In this document: positions 42,181-51,318 of the stretch, in pieces
How the letters are laid out: every line of letters begins with the position of its first letter
How positions within the stretch are numbered: position 1 is the stretch's first letter
NCBI RefSeq assembly: GCF_050589845.1
Contig: NZ_JBNGPA010000002.1
Span: forward strand, 186,001 to 250,000
Direction: 5' to 3'
Source: Carboxylicivirga agarovorans
GTDB taxonomy: Bacteria; Bacteroidota; Bacteroidia; Bacteroidales; Marinilabiliaceae
DNA: 64,000 nucleotides
Notes under the pieces: model-generated
Seen by the model: only the letters and a program-made list of their open reading frames with translations
Told to the model about the DNA's origin: nothing
Databases searched by the model: none
Made by a program: the position numbers and the translations under genes

Positions 42181-43044
42181 ATGAAAGAACCGATCAAAAA
42201 ATATCCGTTTAAAGATGGCTTGCCACTTGAGTTTGAGATTTTAGACCTGAGTCAAACATTCAATGACAAGCGTTCGATGATGGTTGTGCCGCACCGGCCC
42301 CAATTCTATCATATACTCTGGATAGAAAAAGGGATCGGTACCCATTATATTGATTTTAATCCTGTTCGTATTGAAGATGATAGTGTCGTTTTTGTGGCGG
42401 CTAATTCGGTCAATCGTTTCGATCAGGATGGAATCTACCAGGGTAAATCAATTATTTTTACCGACGGTTTCTTTTGCAAAAATCAGCAGGATGCTCAATA
42501 CCTGCGTTCGTCTTTACTTTATAGTGATTTATATGGAGTGGCACGATTGAAATTAAACCCCGCTTATTCTGAACTTAAGGTGTTACTCAATGCCATGGAG
42601 TCAGAATTCATGCGAGAACAAGACGATATGCAATATGGTATTCTTCATAATCTGCTTCATATATTCCTACTACAGTCAGAACGGGAAATACGTCAACAGG
42701 GTTTCGAAGAATTAAAACCCAGCATTCAACTTGACTATCTTGTACAGTTTAAAGATCTACTCGAGGAGAACTTCAGGAAAGAACGTTCTGTGAATAAGTA
42801 TGCTTCAGGGATGGGTATCTCTGATAAACAATTGCATAAAGCCACAACTAATCTATTGGATAAAACACCAAAGCAAATTATTGATGAAAGAGTTATTCTT
42901 GAGTCAAAGCGCTTGTTGGTACATAGTTCAATGGCAGTTAAAGAAATTGCTTATGAGTTGGGCTATGAGGAACCAAGTAATTTTATAAAATTCTTTAGAA
43001 AACATGCACGGGTAACACCTGCTGAATTCAGAGAGAGCTACTGA
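42181..43044 (+). CDS. AraC family transcriptional regulator
   Basis: The 287-residue protein has an N-terminal cupin-like sensing region (PHRPQFYHILWIEKGIGTHY, DDSVVFVAANSVNRFD) and a C-terminal double HTH of the AraC type from about residue 185: VNKYASGMGISDKQLHKAT, TPKQIIDERVILESKRLLVH, and AVKEIAYELGYEEPSNFIKF. It is a typical effector-dependent activator. The next gene downstream codes for a SnoaL-like lipoprotein 102 bases away and could be its target; this is inferred from position only. Confidence 0.9.
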   Translation: MKEPIKKYPFKDGLPLEFEILDLSQTFNDKRSMMVVPHRPQFYHILWIEKGIGTHYIDFNPVRIEDDSVVFVAANSVNRFDQDGIYQGKSIIFTDGFFCKNQQDAQYLRSSLLYSDLYGVARLKLNPAYSELKVLLNAMESEFMREQDDMQYGILHNLLHIFLLQSEREIRQQGFEELKPSIQLDYLVQFKDLLEENFRKERSVNKYASGMGISDKQLHKATTNLLDKTPKQIIDERVILESKRLLVHSSMAVKEIAYELGYEEPSNFIKFFRKHARVTPAEFRESY

Positions 43045-43146
43045 ACCACTGTCGGGGAGAAATCTACCATTTAAAGGCGTAAACTGACCTTTATGCGCCT
43101 GCTGTTTCACGCCATCTTTGCATTGTAATATTTAAACTTATTAACG

Positions 43147-44016
43147 ATGCTAAAAATTTACCTACTAACAGTATTAACAATGGCTATGCTTATTTCATGC
43201 GAGGCCGGTAATGGAGATGAAAACATGGAAAAATCAAACAAACAAAAGGTCATAGAACTACTTAAAAGTATTGAAACCGGAGCTCAGGAACCTGTTGCCT
43301 ATATTAATGCGAACAAATATATTCAGCACAACCAGGCTGTCGGTGACGGTTTAGCTGGTTTTGGGGCGGCACTTGGTGCATTGGCAGAGCTTGCAGCCAA
43401 TGATCCGGCCATGGCTCCTAAAGTTAACACAGTTCGTGTATTTGAAGATGGCGACTTTGTTATTGCCCATACCGATTATAACTTTTTCGGCCCTAAAATA
43501 GGAATTGACATTTTTCGTTTTGAAAATGGGTTGATTGCAGAACACTGGGACAATCTGCAGGAAAAGGTTGAGGAAACAGCCTCGGGAAGGACACAGATCG
43601 ACGGACCAACGGAAGTGCTTGATAAGGAAAAGACAGAAGAGAACAAGACCTTGGTGAAAAATCTGTTGAAAGATGTGTTTTTTGGAGCTGATCCTGATAA
43701 AATAAGCGATTACATTTCTACTGAAAAGTATCATCAGCATAACCCGGGAGTTAAAGATGGATTGTCAGGATTAGGTGAAGCTTTGACAGCTTTGGCTGAG
43801 GCAGGAATGCCAATGGTATACGAGAAAAATCACGCTGTTTTTGGTGAAGGTAACTTTGTCTTAAGTGTTTCGGAAGGCATTTTTATGAAAGAGAAAGTGG
43901 CTTTCTATGATATTTTCAGAATTGAAGACGGGAAGATAGTAGAGCACTGGGATACAATTGAAAAGATTATTCCTGATGCTGAAGCGATGAATTCGAACGG
44001 GAAGTTTAATTTCTAA
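43147..44016 (+). CDS. Lipoprotein with two SnoaL/NTF2-like domains
   Basis: The 289-residue protein has a lipoprotein signal (LTMAMLISCEAG) and two copies of a SnoaL-like domain, about residues 30-140 and 165-285. The copies align by eye: YINANKYIQHNQAVGDGLAG with YISTEKYHQHNPGVKDGLSG, and IDIFRFENGLIAEHWD with YDIFRIEDGKIVEHWD. The QHN and EHWD motifs are typical of the SnoaL-like/YybH polyketide-cyclase subgroup. Function is unknown, but the internal duplication is clear. It ends at a strong hairpin (44083-44127). Confidence 0.85.
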   Translation: MLKIYLLTVLTMAMLISCEAGNGDENMEKSNKQKVIELLKSIETGAQEPVAYINANKYIQHNQAVGDGLAGFGAALGALAELAANDPAMAPKVNTVRVFEDGDFVIAHTDYNFFGPKIGIDIFRFENGLIAEHWDNLQEKVEETASGRTQIDGPTEVLDKEKTEENKTLVKNLLKDVFFGADPDKISDYISTEKYHQHNPGVKDGLSGLGEALTALAEAGMPMVYEKNHAVFGEGNFVLSVSEGIFMKEKVAFYDIFRIEDGKIVEHWDTIEKIIPDAEAMNSNGKFNF

Positions 44017-44082
44017 TTATGGAAGAAAACTGTTTTGTAATAACACTTATTTGGTGCAAAGAATGCAGAAGATAAAGTGTTT

Positions 44083-44127
44083 AAAGACCACAAAGTATAG
44101 AATCATATAATATACTTTGTGGTCTTT
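44083..44127. terminator. Long hairpin, bidirectional terminator and repeat copy
   Basis: Arms of 17 perfect base pairs (44083-44099 and 44111-44127) with an 11-base loop, between convergent genes. The right arm plus its flank (44109-44131), read on the minus strand, repeats the word found at 27826-27848 with one change, so this hairpin belongs to a dispersed repeat family. Confidence 0.75.
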
Positions 44128-44174
44128 GCGTGACACCTGGATTTTAAAGAGTCACATTTTTTTATAATTATATT

Positions 44175-45833
44175 CTAATAACTAAAACTACTGCCTCCTA
44201 AAAACTCCCTTATAATTGATGTAGGAGGTATTTCACTTGGTTGTATTGGTCTGAAATAACTAAAGAAATTCAATAGGCGTCGTGCTTCGGCATATTCGGC
44301 CTGGTTAGGTTGCACCTCAAGCAATATAGGCTCAGCCTGCTGTTTTAGAACCGACAACTCATACAACAGGGCTGTGTTAAACATTACATCAGCTTCTTCC
44401 TGGTATGGGAAGATGTGTGAATCTTCGCCTCTTCTGACACTTGGCCAACGCGAAATGGTATCCTGCGCTGAATATTTGCGGTATTTATAGTCACGTACAA
44501 TTCGACGAATCAAGCGATTGTCTGTTGTATGGATCAGGTTCTGGTTATCAATGTTAACCGAGGTCAGAGCAGAAACGTAGATCTTGAATTTTGACTGGTC
44601 AGGAATAAGGTGTGTTAACTGCGGGTTTAGACCATGAATGCCTTCCACTATCAGAATATTATCCTCATTCATATGCAGCTTCTCACCGTCGTAGTATCGT
44701 TGGCCTGTTTCAAAATTGAATTTGGGTATTTCAACTTCCTTGCCGGCCAGTAGTCCCAGTAACTGATCGTTAAAAAGTTCGACATCCAATGCATTTAATG
44801 CTTCAAAGTCATAATCTCCGTTTTCATCGAGTGGCGTATTTTCACGGTTCACAAAATAATTATCAAGTGAAAGGTTAAGCGGTTTCATACCGGCAACCAT
44901 CAGTTGAATAGCCAGTCGCTTGCCAAAGGTGGTTTTGCCGCTGGATGAGGGGCCACTTATAAGAACCAGTTTAACTGACTTCTTGCGCTCATCGATCATA
45001 TCGGCAATATGTCCGATTTTCTTCTCATGAAGCGCCTCCGAGATCTTTATTAGTGTTTCGGCTTTGCCATTGGAGCAGGAATCATTTATATCAGCCAGGT
45101 TACGTACGTTTAAAACGCGATTCCATTCAGCGAATTCCTGGAAAATATCGAACATCTTATTCTGAACAACAATTTCTTCCAACTCATTGGGATGTGTGCG
45201 CTTGGGTATTTGCAGCAACATGCCTTTGTAGTACTTGATAAGATCAAATACTTTTAAATAACCGGTAGATGGAACAAGGTGTCCATAGTATAAACCGATG
45301 TGTTTCTCAAGCTGATGATAGGATGTGTACAATTGTCCGCGATGGCGGATAAGGGCCGTTTTATCCGTCTGATTTTGCTGTTCGAAACGTTTCACCACAT
45401 CTTCCGATTCCTCCTGTCGGTGAATAAAAGGCGTATCAGATTTAATTATCTCCTCCATGCGATCACGTATCTTCATCACATCATCAATGTCCAGCTCTTC
45501 GCCTTCCACCGAGCAATAGGTGCCTTTTGACACCGAATGTTCTATCCGAAGTTGTGCCATGGGGTAGATCTCATTAACAGCTTTGTATAAAACCAATGAT
45601 AAACTGCGAATATACATGCGCATACCGTCAGGTCGGGTAATATCAATGAATTCAATGTTTTTTGGATGATAGATTTCATATGATAATTCACGCAGTTTAT
45701 TGTTGACATAAGCACCAAGAAGAGGTGTTTTAAGCTTGATGTTCATGTCTTTTGCAATATCCTTTAATGATGTACCAACATTGTAGCAGATGGTTTTTCC
45801 ATTATTGAGGCATTTTATATGTACGGTCTTCAT
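44175..45833 (-). CDS. Nucleoside (uridine) kinase with N-terminal TGS/ThrRS-like domain
   Basis: The 552-residue protein begins with a TGS-like domain (about residues 1-65) and a region resembling the threonyl-tRNA synthetase second additional domain, then a uridine/phosphoribulokinase domain with P-loop VLISGPSSSGKTTFGKRL (about residues 291-308), SLDNYFVNRENTPLDENG, and ILIVEGIHGLN. This architecture is standard for Bacteroidota proteins annotated as nucleoside kinase. It probably phosphorylates uridine or cytidine. The role of the synthetase-like part is unknown. The C-terminus SIIREFLGGSSFSY is likewise conserved in the group, as far as I recall. Confidence 0.92.
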   Translation of the reverse strand: MKTVHIKCLNNGKTICYNVGTSLKDIAKDMNIKLKTPLLGAYVNNKLRELSYEIYHPKNIEFIDITRPDGMRMYIRSLSLVLYKAVNEIYPMAQLRIEHSVSKGTYCSVEGEELDIDDVMKIRDRMEEIIKSDTPFIHRQEESEDVVKRFEQQNQTDKTALIRHRGQLYTSYHQLEKHIGLYYGHLVPSTGYLKVFDLIKYYKGMLLQIPKRTHPNELEEIVVQNKMFDIFQEFAEWNRVLNVRNLADINDSCSNGKAETLIKISEALHEKKIGHIADMIDERKKSVKLVLISGPSSSGKTTFGKRLAIQLMVAGMKPLNLSLDNYFVNRENTPLDENGDYDFEALNALDVELFNDQLLGLLAGKEVEIPKFNFETGQRYYDGEKLHMNEDNILIVEGIHGLNPQLTHLIPDQSKFKIYVSALTSVNIDNQNLIHTTDNRLIRRIVRDYKYRKYSAQDTISRWPSVRRGEDSHIFPYQEEADVMFNTALLYELSVLKQQAEPILLEVQPNQAEYAEARRLLNFFSYFRPIQPSEIPPTSIIREFLGGSSFSY

Positions 45834-46067
45834 TGTATGTATTATTTATTGGCTAATAAAAATATAACTTTTAATGAAGATATATTGAATTAAATGTTCA
45901 AATCGGCTGAAATGATGTATGGAATAATTGGCTTTCTGCAAGCAGGAGTGCATTTCAGTTTAGAGATTGTGTCAATTGCCAGAGAGAAGTGCCCTGTCAG
46001 CATGCGATAAATCCTTATTTTTGCATTGTAGTTTGCAAATATTAAGGAAAGGATAATCATCTCAAGG

Positions 46068-47303
46068 ATGATGCCCGTAAAACAGAATATGAGAATAGGA
46101 GTTATAGGAGGTGGAGCAGCTGGTTTCTTTTCAGCTATAGCAGCTAAGGAGAATTATCCTGATGCTGATGTCATAATATTTGAGAGGTCGCGAAGAGTCT
46201 TGTCTAAAGTCAAGGTTTCGGGAGGAGGGCGTTGCAATGTCACCAATGGATGTACATCCATACCTGAGTTGTGTGAGGCCTATCCCAGGGGCGGACGCAG
46301 TCTGAAGAAGGTGTTCCATGTCTTTAGCACATCAGATACCATGAAGTGGTTTAAGTCACGAGGAGTCCCTTTGGTTATCCAGGATGATAATTGCGTGTTT
46401 CCTGTATCGCAGGATTCTCAAAGCATCATTGATTGCTTTTTAAAAGAGTGCCAACGTCTGGGAGTGAAGATAAAGACCCAAGCCGGTGTTAGTTCAATTA
46501 AAGAATGTTCCAATGGTTTTGAGTTGAACTTTGTGAATGATACCCACAAGGCGGAGTATTTTAATAAGGTTATTGTTACTACCGGTGGTTCACCCAGGGC
46601 TGCCGGTCTGGAATGGTTAAAATCACTTGGGCATAAGATTGAACAGCCTGTACCTTCATTATTTACTTTCAACATGCCCAATGAGAAAGTGACAAAGCTG
46701 ATGGGGGTAGTGGTTGAAAAAGCCATGGTTGCTATACAAGGCACCAAGCTTAAAGCCGAAGGGCCATTGTTGATTACACATTGGGGGATGAGCGGACCAG
46801 CCATTCTTAAGTTATCAGCTTTTGGAGCACGCCTGATCAATGACATGAATTATAATTTTAAGTTTCAGGTCAACTGGTGTAATGAACAACGAAGTGATAA
46901 TGTGCTTAATACCTTGCAATCCATTGTCAGGCAGTCTCCCAACAAGGTGTTGGCTAATGTTAAGCCTTATGGCCTGTCGGAGCGTCTATGGCTTTTCTTG
47001 TTGGAAAAGTGTGACTTGTCAAGCCGTAAAAAGTGGGGTGAACTCGGAAAAAAGGGTTTGAATAAACTCACTAATATTTTGATCAATGATGAATACACAG
47101 TTAAGGGTAGTTCGAGGTTTAGGGAGGAATTTGTCACTTGTGGAGGTGTAAGCCTTAAGAGTATACAGATAAGTACCATGGAAAGTAAGGTTTGCAAGAA
47201 CCTCTATTTTGCCGGAGAGGTGCTTGATATTGACGCCATTACAGGTGGGTATAACCTGCAGGCGGCCTGGTCTACCGCTTATGTGGCAGGGCAATTAAAG
47301 TAA
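46068..47303 (+). CDS. HI0933/BaiN family FAD-dependent oxidoreductase
   Basis: The 411-residue protein has an FAD-binding GxGxxG motif, IGVIGGGAAGFFSAIAAKE, then SKVKVSGGGRCNVTNG, which is the diagnostic motif of the HI0933-like family, and a C-terminal FAGEVLDIDAITGGYNLQAA segment. Reactions of most members are unknown; one group (BaiN) reduces bile acid intermediates. Start ATG 46068 is followed by a second ATG (46071) and by ATG 46089, which would begin immediately before the FAD motif; I keep the first but am unsure. A TATTTTTG box at 46016-46023 may be the -7 element. Confidence 0.9.
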   Translation: MMPVKQNMRIGVIGGGAAGFFSAIAAKENYPDADVIIFERSRRVLSKVKVSGGGRCNVTNGCTSIPELCEAYPRGGRSLKKVFHVFSTSDTMKWFKSRGVPLVIQDDNCVFPVSQDSQSIIDCFLKECQRLGVKIKTQAGVSSIKECSNGFELNFVNDTHKAEYFNKVIVTTGGSPRAAGLEWLKSLGHKIEQPVPSLFTFNMPNEKVTKLMGVVVEKAMVAIQGTKLKAEGPLLITHWGMSGPAILKLSAFGARLINDMNYNFKFQVNWCNEQRSDNVLNTLQSIVRQSPNKVLANVKPYGLSERLWLFLLEKCDLSSRKKWGELGKKGLNKLTNILINDEYTVKGSSRFREEFVTCGGVSLKSIQISTMESKVCKNLYFAGEVLDIDAITGGYNLQAAWSTAYVAGQLK

Positions 47304-47333
47304 TACGACAGGCAGGAATCCATATTTGCGCAA

Positions 47334-47365
47334 AAAAGGAGCTAACATAAACGAAAGCTCCTTTT
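47334..47365. terminator. Bidirectional intrinsic terminator
   Basis: Ten-base arms AAAAGGAGCT (47334-47343) and AGCTCCTTTT (47356-47365) with a 12-base loop, between the convergent HI0933-like and dps genes. Confidence 0.8.
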
Positions 47366-47384
47366 GACAGATAAAATTAAATCA

Positions 47385-47864
47385 TTATTTCGTCAACCAT
47401 GAGTGCAGCATCCAGATGGTTTTTTCCTGTTGGCTGATGTAATCGGTCAATAGGGTGATAGTACCTTCATCTTCTGCTTCCTGTGCCAATGGTAACATGG
47501 CTTTTTCAAGCTTTACCAGGCTTGCCATATTTTCCAAGGTCAGTTCCATGCACTCCTGACCGTTGCTTACATTTTTAGCCGTTGTTATTTCAGCCGTATC
47601 CAGGTAGTCGGCAAAGGCATGCATCGGTGTCCCGCCTAAAGTTAAAATACGTTCGGCAATCTCATCTATTTTCACCACCGCGTCATTATACAGTTCCTCA
47701 AACTTGAGGTGTAATTCAAAGAATTTTTCACCTTTAACATTCCAGTGAAAACCTCTTAAATTCTGATAGAATAACTGGTAGTTGGCCAATAGCCCATTTA
47801 AGTCGTTAATTAATTGTTCGCTCTCTTGTTTTTTTAGTCCCAGAAGTTCGTTTATTGTCTTCAT
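47385..47864 (-). CDS. dps: Dps family ferritin-like DNA-protection protein
   Basis: The 159-residue protein has the Dps ferroxidase signature: NLRGFHWNVKGEKFFELHLKFE split by the usual spacing, with DEIAERILTLGG after it. Dps forms dodecamers that oxidise iron with peroxide and bind DNA, protecting it from oxidative damage. The gene is divergent from an OxyR-type regulator gene, separated by 119 bases, and has an exact phylum-type promoter at 47900-47930. In Bacteroides fragilis dps is also next to oxyR and controlled by it, which supports the assignment. Confidence 0.95.
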   Translation of the reverse strand: MKTINELLGLKKQESEQLINDLNGLLANYQLFYQNLRGFHWNVKGEKFFELHLKFEELYNDAVVKIDEIAERILTLGGTPMHAFADYLDTAEITTAKNVSNGQECMELTLENMASLVKLEKAMLPLAQEAEDEGTITLLTDYISQQEKTIWMLHSWLTK

Positions 47865-47899
47865 AATATTCTGTTTTTATTTGTTTTAATTTTCTGATA

Positions 47900-47930
47900 C
47901 AAATATATCTACCGTGGCAATATCAATCAA
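47900..47930 (-). promoter_or_regulatory. Bacteroidota promoter of dps
   Basis: On the minus strand TTG (47930-47928), 20 bases, then TATATTTG (47907-47900): an exact match to TTG-N20-TAnnTTTG, 36 bases from the dps start. OxyR would be expected to act at or just upstream of it. Confidence 0.75.
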
Positions 47931-47983
47931 ATAGATAATTTTTATATATTGCATCAGTAATATTTATAATAATTGATTAACAG

Positions 47984-48931
47984 ATGCTTGGACTGAATTT
48001 ACAGCAGCTTGAATACCTGGTTGCGGTCGATAATTATAAGCAATTTACCATTGCTGCAGAAAAATGCTTTGTAACACAGCCCACCCTCAGTATGCAAATA
48101 AAAAAAGCTGAGGAGCAATTGGATATTGTGATTTTTGACAGAACTAAACAACCCATTTTAACAACCCCCGTCGGGCAAAAAATCATTGATCAGGCCAGGG
48201 TTGTTATCAATGAATACAATCGCCTTGAAGAAATAGTGCGCGAAGAATCGGGACGGATAGAGGGTAACCTGATGGTTGGTATCATTCCTTCACTGGCTCC
48301 CTATCTGTTGCCATTGTTTGTGGGACATTTTAAAAAGCATAATCCATTGGTGAATATTTCATTTAAGGAAATGATAACCGAGGAACTGGTCAAAGCCCTG
48401 AAGCAGGATTTGCTGGATGCTGCCATATTGGTAACTCCTTTAGAAGAGAATGATATCATTGAACAGCCATTGTTTTATGAAGATGTGCTACTCTATGTTC
48501 ATCCCGAACATTCATTGAACAAGGTTGAGAATTTAACGGTTGATATGCTTACGCCTGCCGGCTTGTGGCTACTTGATGAGGGGCATTGCTTTCGCTCACA
48601 GGTATTAAATGTATGCCAGTTGCAGGCTGACGTGAGTGCAGAATCGCCGCTGCATTTTGAGAGTGGTTCCCTTGATACGATACGTAAAATGGTTGATACA
48701 GAGGGCGGATATACCTTATTACCCGGTTTGGCTACTGAAGAGCTGGCCTTTGATCTGCATAAGCAGGTTAAGGAATTTGACTCTCCGGTTCCATTGCGCG
48801 AGGTTAGTTTGGTGTATTCACGTGCTTTTTACAAGCGTTTGTTACTGGAGCGTTTATCTGATTCTGTAAAAGTCTCGGTGCCGGAAGATATGTTACTCAA
48901 AGAACGAGGTCATGTGGTTGAGTGGAAGTGA
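47984..48931 (+). CDS. oxyR: OxyR, LysR-type hydrogen peroxide sensor
   Basis: The 315-residue LysR-type protein has an HTH domain at residues 5-64 (NLQQLEYLVAVDNYKQFTIA, VTQPTLSMQIKKAEEQL) and an effector domain with the segment DEGHCFRSQVLNVC. Cys202 and Cys211 have exactly the nine-residue offset of Cys199/Cys208 in E. coli OxyR, the pair that forms the regulatory disulfide. It activates peroxide defence genes when oxidised. Divergent dps is the most likely direct target. ATG 47984 gives the normal N-terminus. Confidence 0.94.
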   Translation: MLGLNLQQLEYLVAVDNYKQFTIAAEKCFVTQPTLSMQIKKAEEQLDIVIFDRTKQPILTTPVGQKIIDQARVVINEYNRLEEIVREESGRIEGNLMVGIIPSLAPYLLPLFVGHFKKHNPLVNISFKEMITEELVKALKQDLLDAAILVTPLEENDIIEQPLFYEDVLLYVHPEHSLNKVENLTVDMLTPAGLWLLDEGHCFRSQVLNVCQLQADVSAESPLHFESGSLDTIRKMVDTEGGYTLLPGLATEELAFDLHKQVKEFDSPVPLREVSLVYSRAFYKRLLLERLSDSVKVSVPEDMLLKERGHVVEWK

Positions 48932-48973
48932 GATATAATGTAGTTAAATGCAAATTGCTTTTTACCCGTGTAA

Positions 48974-51094
48974 TTATTTGGTTTGCAATGTACCTGGTAT
49001 AAGTTGTTGATCAGACTTTGTTGCTTCCATGATCATTTGCATCTGTTCGTTGCTTAGCTGCAGGTTATGATGGATTTCATCAATATCAACATTAGCAGAA
49101 GACTTGCCTATGGACTCTAATGCATAATAAAGCGCATTGCAGGCTCGTAAAGCAACAAGGTATTCATTATTGCCATTGGAATGCTTGTTAACTTTCAGCG
49201 AGTTTCGTAATGATGCAGGAGCTTTTGATAAGCGTGTTGGCACCAGGTCGGTAGATGCCAGGGCACGAATAATCAGCATGGTGTCTTTTGAAAGAAACTG
49301 AAGCTTTACCGCTCTGTTGCGGGCATTTGTTGTTAATGGCTGTTGGTATTCCCTTTGCCGGTTATTGTATTTTTTATCTGTGCTTTTTAAGGAATCGGGT
49401 AATGAAAGCTGGCCAGTTTCAAGCCTTATGTTTTTAAAAGTTTTCAAGTCGGATAAGTAGCTGTCGAGCCAATGGATATGTATTGGCTTTTGATATTCAT
49501 CGGGGCTAAAATGCATAAGGAATGTTGTATCAATAACAGGATATTGTCTTGCTACAGGCTCTTTTATCATCTCAACTGCATCGGTGATGCTGACATAGGC
49601 CTGTACTTCATCTTTTTTAGTTCCTCCTAATGAGTAGCCGGCCGATACTAACCGTATCTCCAATTCGCGTTCTTTGGGATGGGGGGGAAAGATCAAATCC
49701 TGGGTTTGTGGGTCAAATTTCACACCACTGGGGTATTTATACTCATTGCCCTCCTGGGTCCATTGTTGTGGAGAAGGGCCAAGCAGTTTAACCATATCCT
49801 GCAGTTTTTTCTCCGCATTGTCAATGGCTCTGTAGTCACTTGCCGATTCTTGTTCCAACTCTTTTATGCGCTGCTCTTTCTTACTAAGTGAACTTAGCCT
49901 GGTGTCAATCAATCGCAGCCGGTATTCAATGGCTTCCCTATTGTCTGGATCGTATTTTTTGAGTGTGTCAATTTCATTTTCAAGCTCCTCAATCTGACCG
50001 GCAATTAGGTTTTTACTATCATAAGCTTTCTCCAGCAATGTATTTGATTGAATTTTGAGTAATGGCTTTTCAATATTTTGAAAACGGTGCTGTTCAATGC
50101 GTTCAATATGTGAAATACCGTCGCTCAACAGTCTGTCGGGCGATAGGTTTCTAGTGTTTGAAATAGCAAACAGATGATAACTGACTGTATCATCACTTAC
50201 AATTAGCATAGGCTTAAATGATGAGTCCAGTCCCCAAAGTGAGGTGTGTAAAGCCATAGGTTTGCCAGCGGGGATAGTCATTTTTTTCGATATATGCGGG
50301 CGCAGTTTCAGTTCATCTTTTCTTGTGCGTGTTTGATAGGTGAATAAACCAATACCTTTTCCATACCAGCGTCTGGTGCTGTCCTGGGGGTTGAGCTCCC
50401 ATTCGTACAATAAGCCTGCTGTTCCGCTGCCTTCGCCAGCGGCCAGGAATGTTGTGTTTGTCAGGTTTTGACCATCAGATAATATGCTAAAATAATACTG
50501 ACTTCTTTTATAGCTATAATCAGTTATCGTTTTACTCCATGTGTTAAGGAGCTGCTTTTGATGTTCAACATCAACTTTTAGTTGATTGAGTTGCTCTATT
50601 TTTTTAAATATTGGTAAAGATGGATGCATAACACTGGTGTATAGCTCCATTCTTTTTTTACTGTTCAGCCTGGCAGGAATATGTGGTTTTAAAGCCGATT
50701 GCAGTTGCGTAAATAAAGAATCATTGCATGGTTCTTTTTTATAGATGCATCGTTTTAATTGTTCGTTCAATTCCCAAAGTGTCAGTTTGATGGCTGCCTC
50801 AGCTATAAGTCCCCGGGATGAGTTTTTAATATTTACGTAATCAATTTCAAGGCTTTGAGGATTGTAGCTCTGGTAATAGGCGATAGCATCGTAATCTATA
50901 GAAACTTCTCCATAATGATCTTTTGTAAATGGCTGCTTGTCGAAAGACATGTAAGAGCCCCAGTTGTTCTTTAAAACAGGTGTTTTTTGTACAATGCGAT
51001 ACAACCATATTTCTTGTTGCAATGTGAGTTTTTGAGCCTGGGCTGTTAATGTACAACTTATCAACAAAGTTATGGTAAGGAAAATTTGGGGCAT
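48974..51094 (-). CDS. Secreted or periplasmic protein of unknown function (706 residues)
   Basis: The protein has a signal peptide (FLTITLLISCTLTAQAQ) and no further membrane helix. Its central part, about residues 360-450, is strongly charged and looks coiled-coil (QIEELENEIDTLKKYDP, SSLSKKEQRIKELEQESASD). The N-terminal half has mixed alpha/beta character with segments such as NWGSYMSFDKQPF and AGLLYEWELNPQDSTRRWYG. I recognise no domain. The gene is alone on the minus strand between oxyR and the helicase gene, with 42 and 224 base gaps. Codon use looks like its neighbours, so no sign of recent transfer. Confidence 0.72.
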   Translation of the reverse strand: MPQIFLTITLLISCTLTAQAQKLTLQQEIWLYRIVQKTPVLKNNWGSYMSFDKQPFTKDHYGEVSIDYDAIAYYQSYNPQSLEIDYVNIKNSSRGLIAEAAIKLTLWELNEQLKRCIYKKEPCNDSLFTQLQSALKPHIPARLNSKKRMELYTSVMHPSLPIFKKIEQLNQLKVDVEHQKQLLNTWSKTITDYSYKRSQYYFSILSDGQNLTNTTFLAAGEGSGTAGLLYEWELNPQDSTRRWYGKGIGLFTYQTRTRKDELKLRPHISKKMTIPAGKPMALHTSLWGLDSSFKPMLIVSDDTVSYHLFAISNTRNLSPDRLLSDGISHIERIEQHRFQNIEKPLLKIQSNTLLEKAYDSKNLIAGQIEELENEIDTLKKYDPDNREAIEYRLRLIDTRLSSLSKKEQRIKELEQESASDYRAIDNAEKKLQDMVKLLGPSPQQWTQEGNEYKYPSGVKFDPQTQDLIFPPHPKERELEIRLVSAGYSLGGTKKDEVQAYVSITDAVEMIKEPVARQYPVIDTTFLMHFSPDEYQKPIHIHWLDSYLSDLKTFKNIRLETGQLSLPDSLKSTDKKYNNRQREYQQPLTTNARNRAVKLQFLSKDTMLIIRALASTDLVPTRLSKAPASLRNSLKVNKHSNGNNEYLVALRACNALYYALESIGKSSANVDIDEIHHNLQLSNEQMQMIMEATKSDQQLIPGTLQTK

Positions 51095-51306
51095 ATAATA
51101 TTATTTCCATTGCTATACGGGAAGTAATAAAAATAGTTTTCAAATTAATCAGACACTTCTTAATCAAGATTAAAGTGATGAAGAAGTACCCAGGTACAGA
51201 TCACACTGATCGACTTTAACTTGTTTTGAACATGTGAATCATGGAACTGAGATATTGAGTTATAAAAACGGTGATTAGTAATGATCAAGACTAGCAAACT
51301 AAAACT

Positions 51307-51314
51307 TATCTTTG
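51307..51314 (+). promoter_or_regulatory. -7 element immediately before the helicase gene
   Basis: TATCTTTG, a perfect -7 box, ends only four bases before the ATG at 51319. If used, the transcript would be nearly leaderless. No TTG is seen at -33. Confidence 0.35.
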
Positions 51315-51318
51315 CAGC

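Noticed and set aside
45894..46010. 38-codon frame in the gap before the HI0933-like gene
   Set aside because: No ribosome-binding context or recognisable sequence; it overlaps the likely promoter of the flavoprotein gene.
50847..51167. 106-codon frame overlapping the start of the 706-residue protein
   Set aside because: Same strand but another frame over the signal peptide of a better-supported gene; composition suggests a shadow frame.
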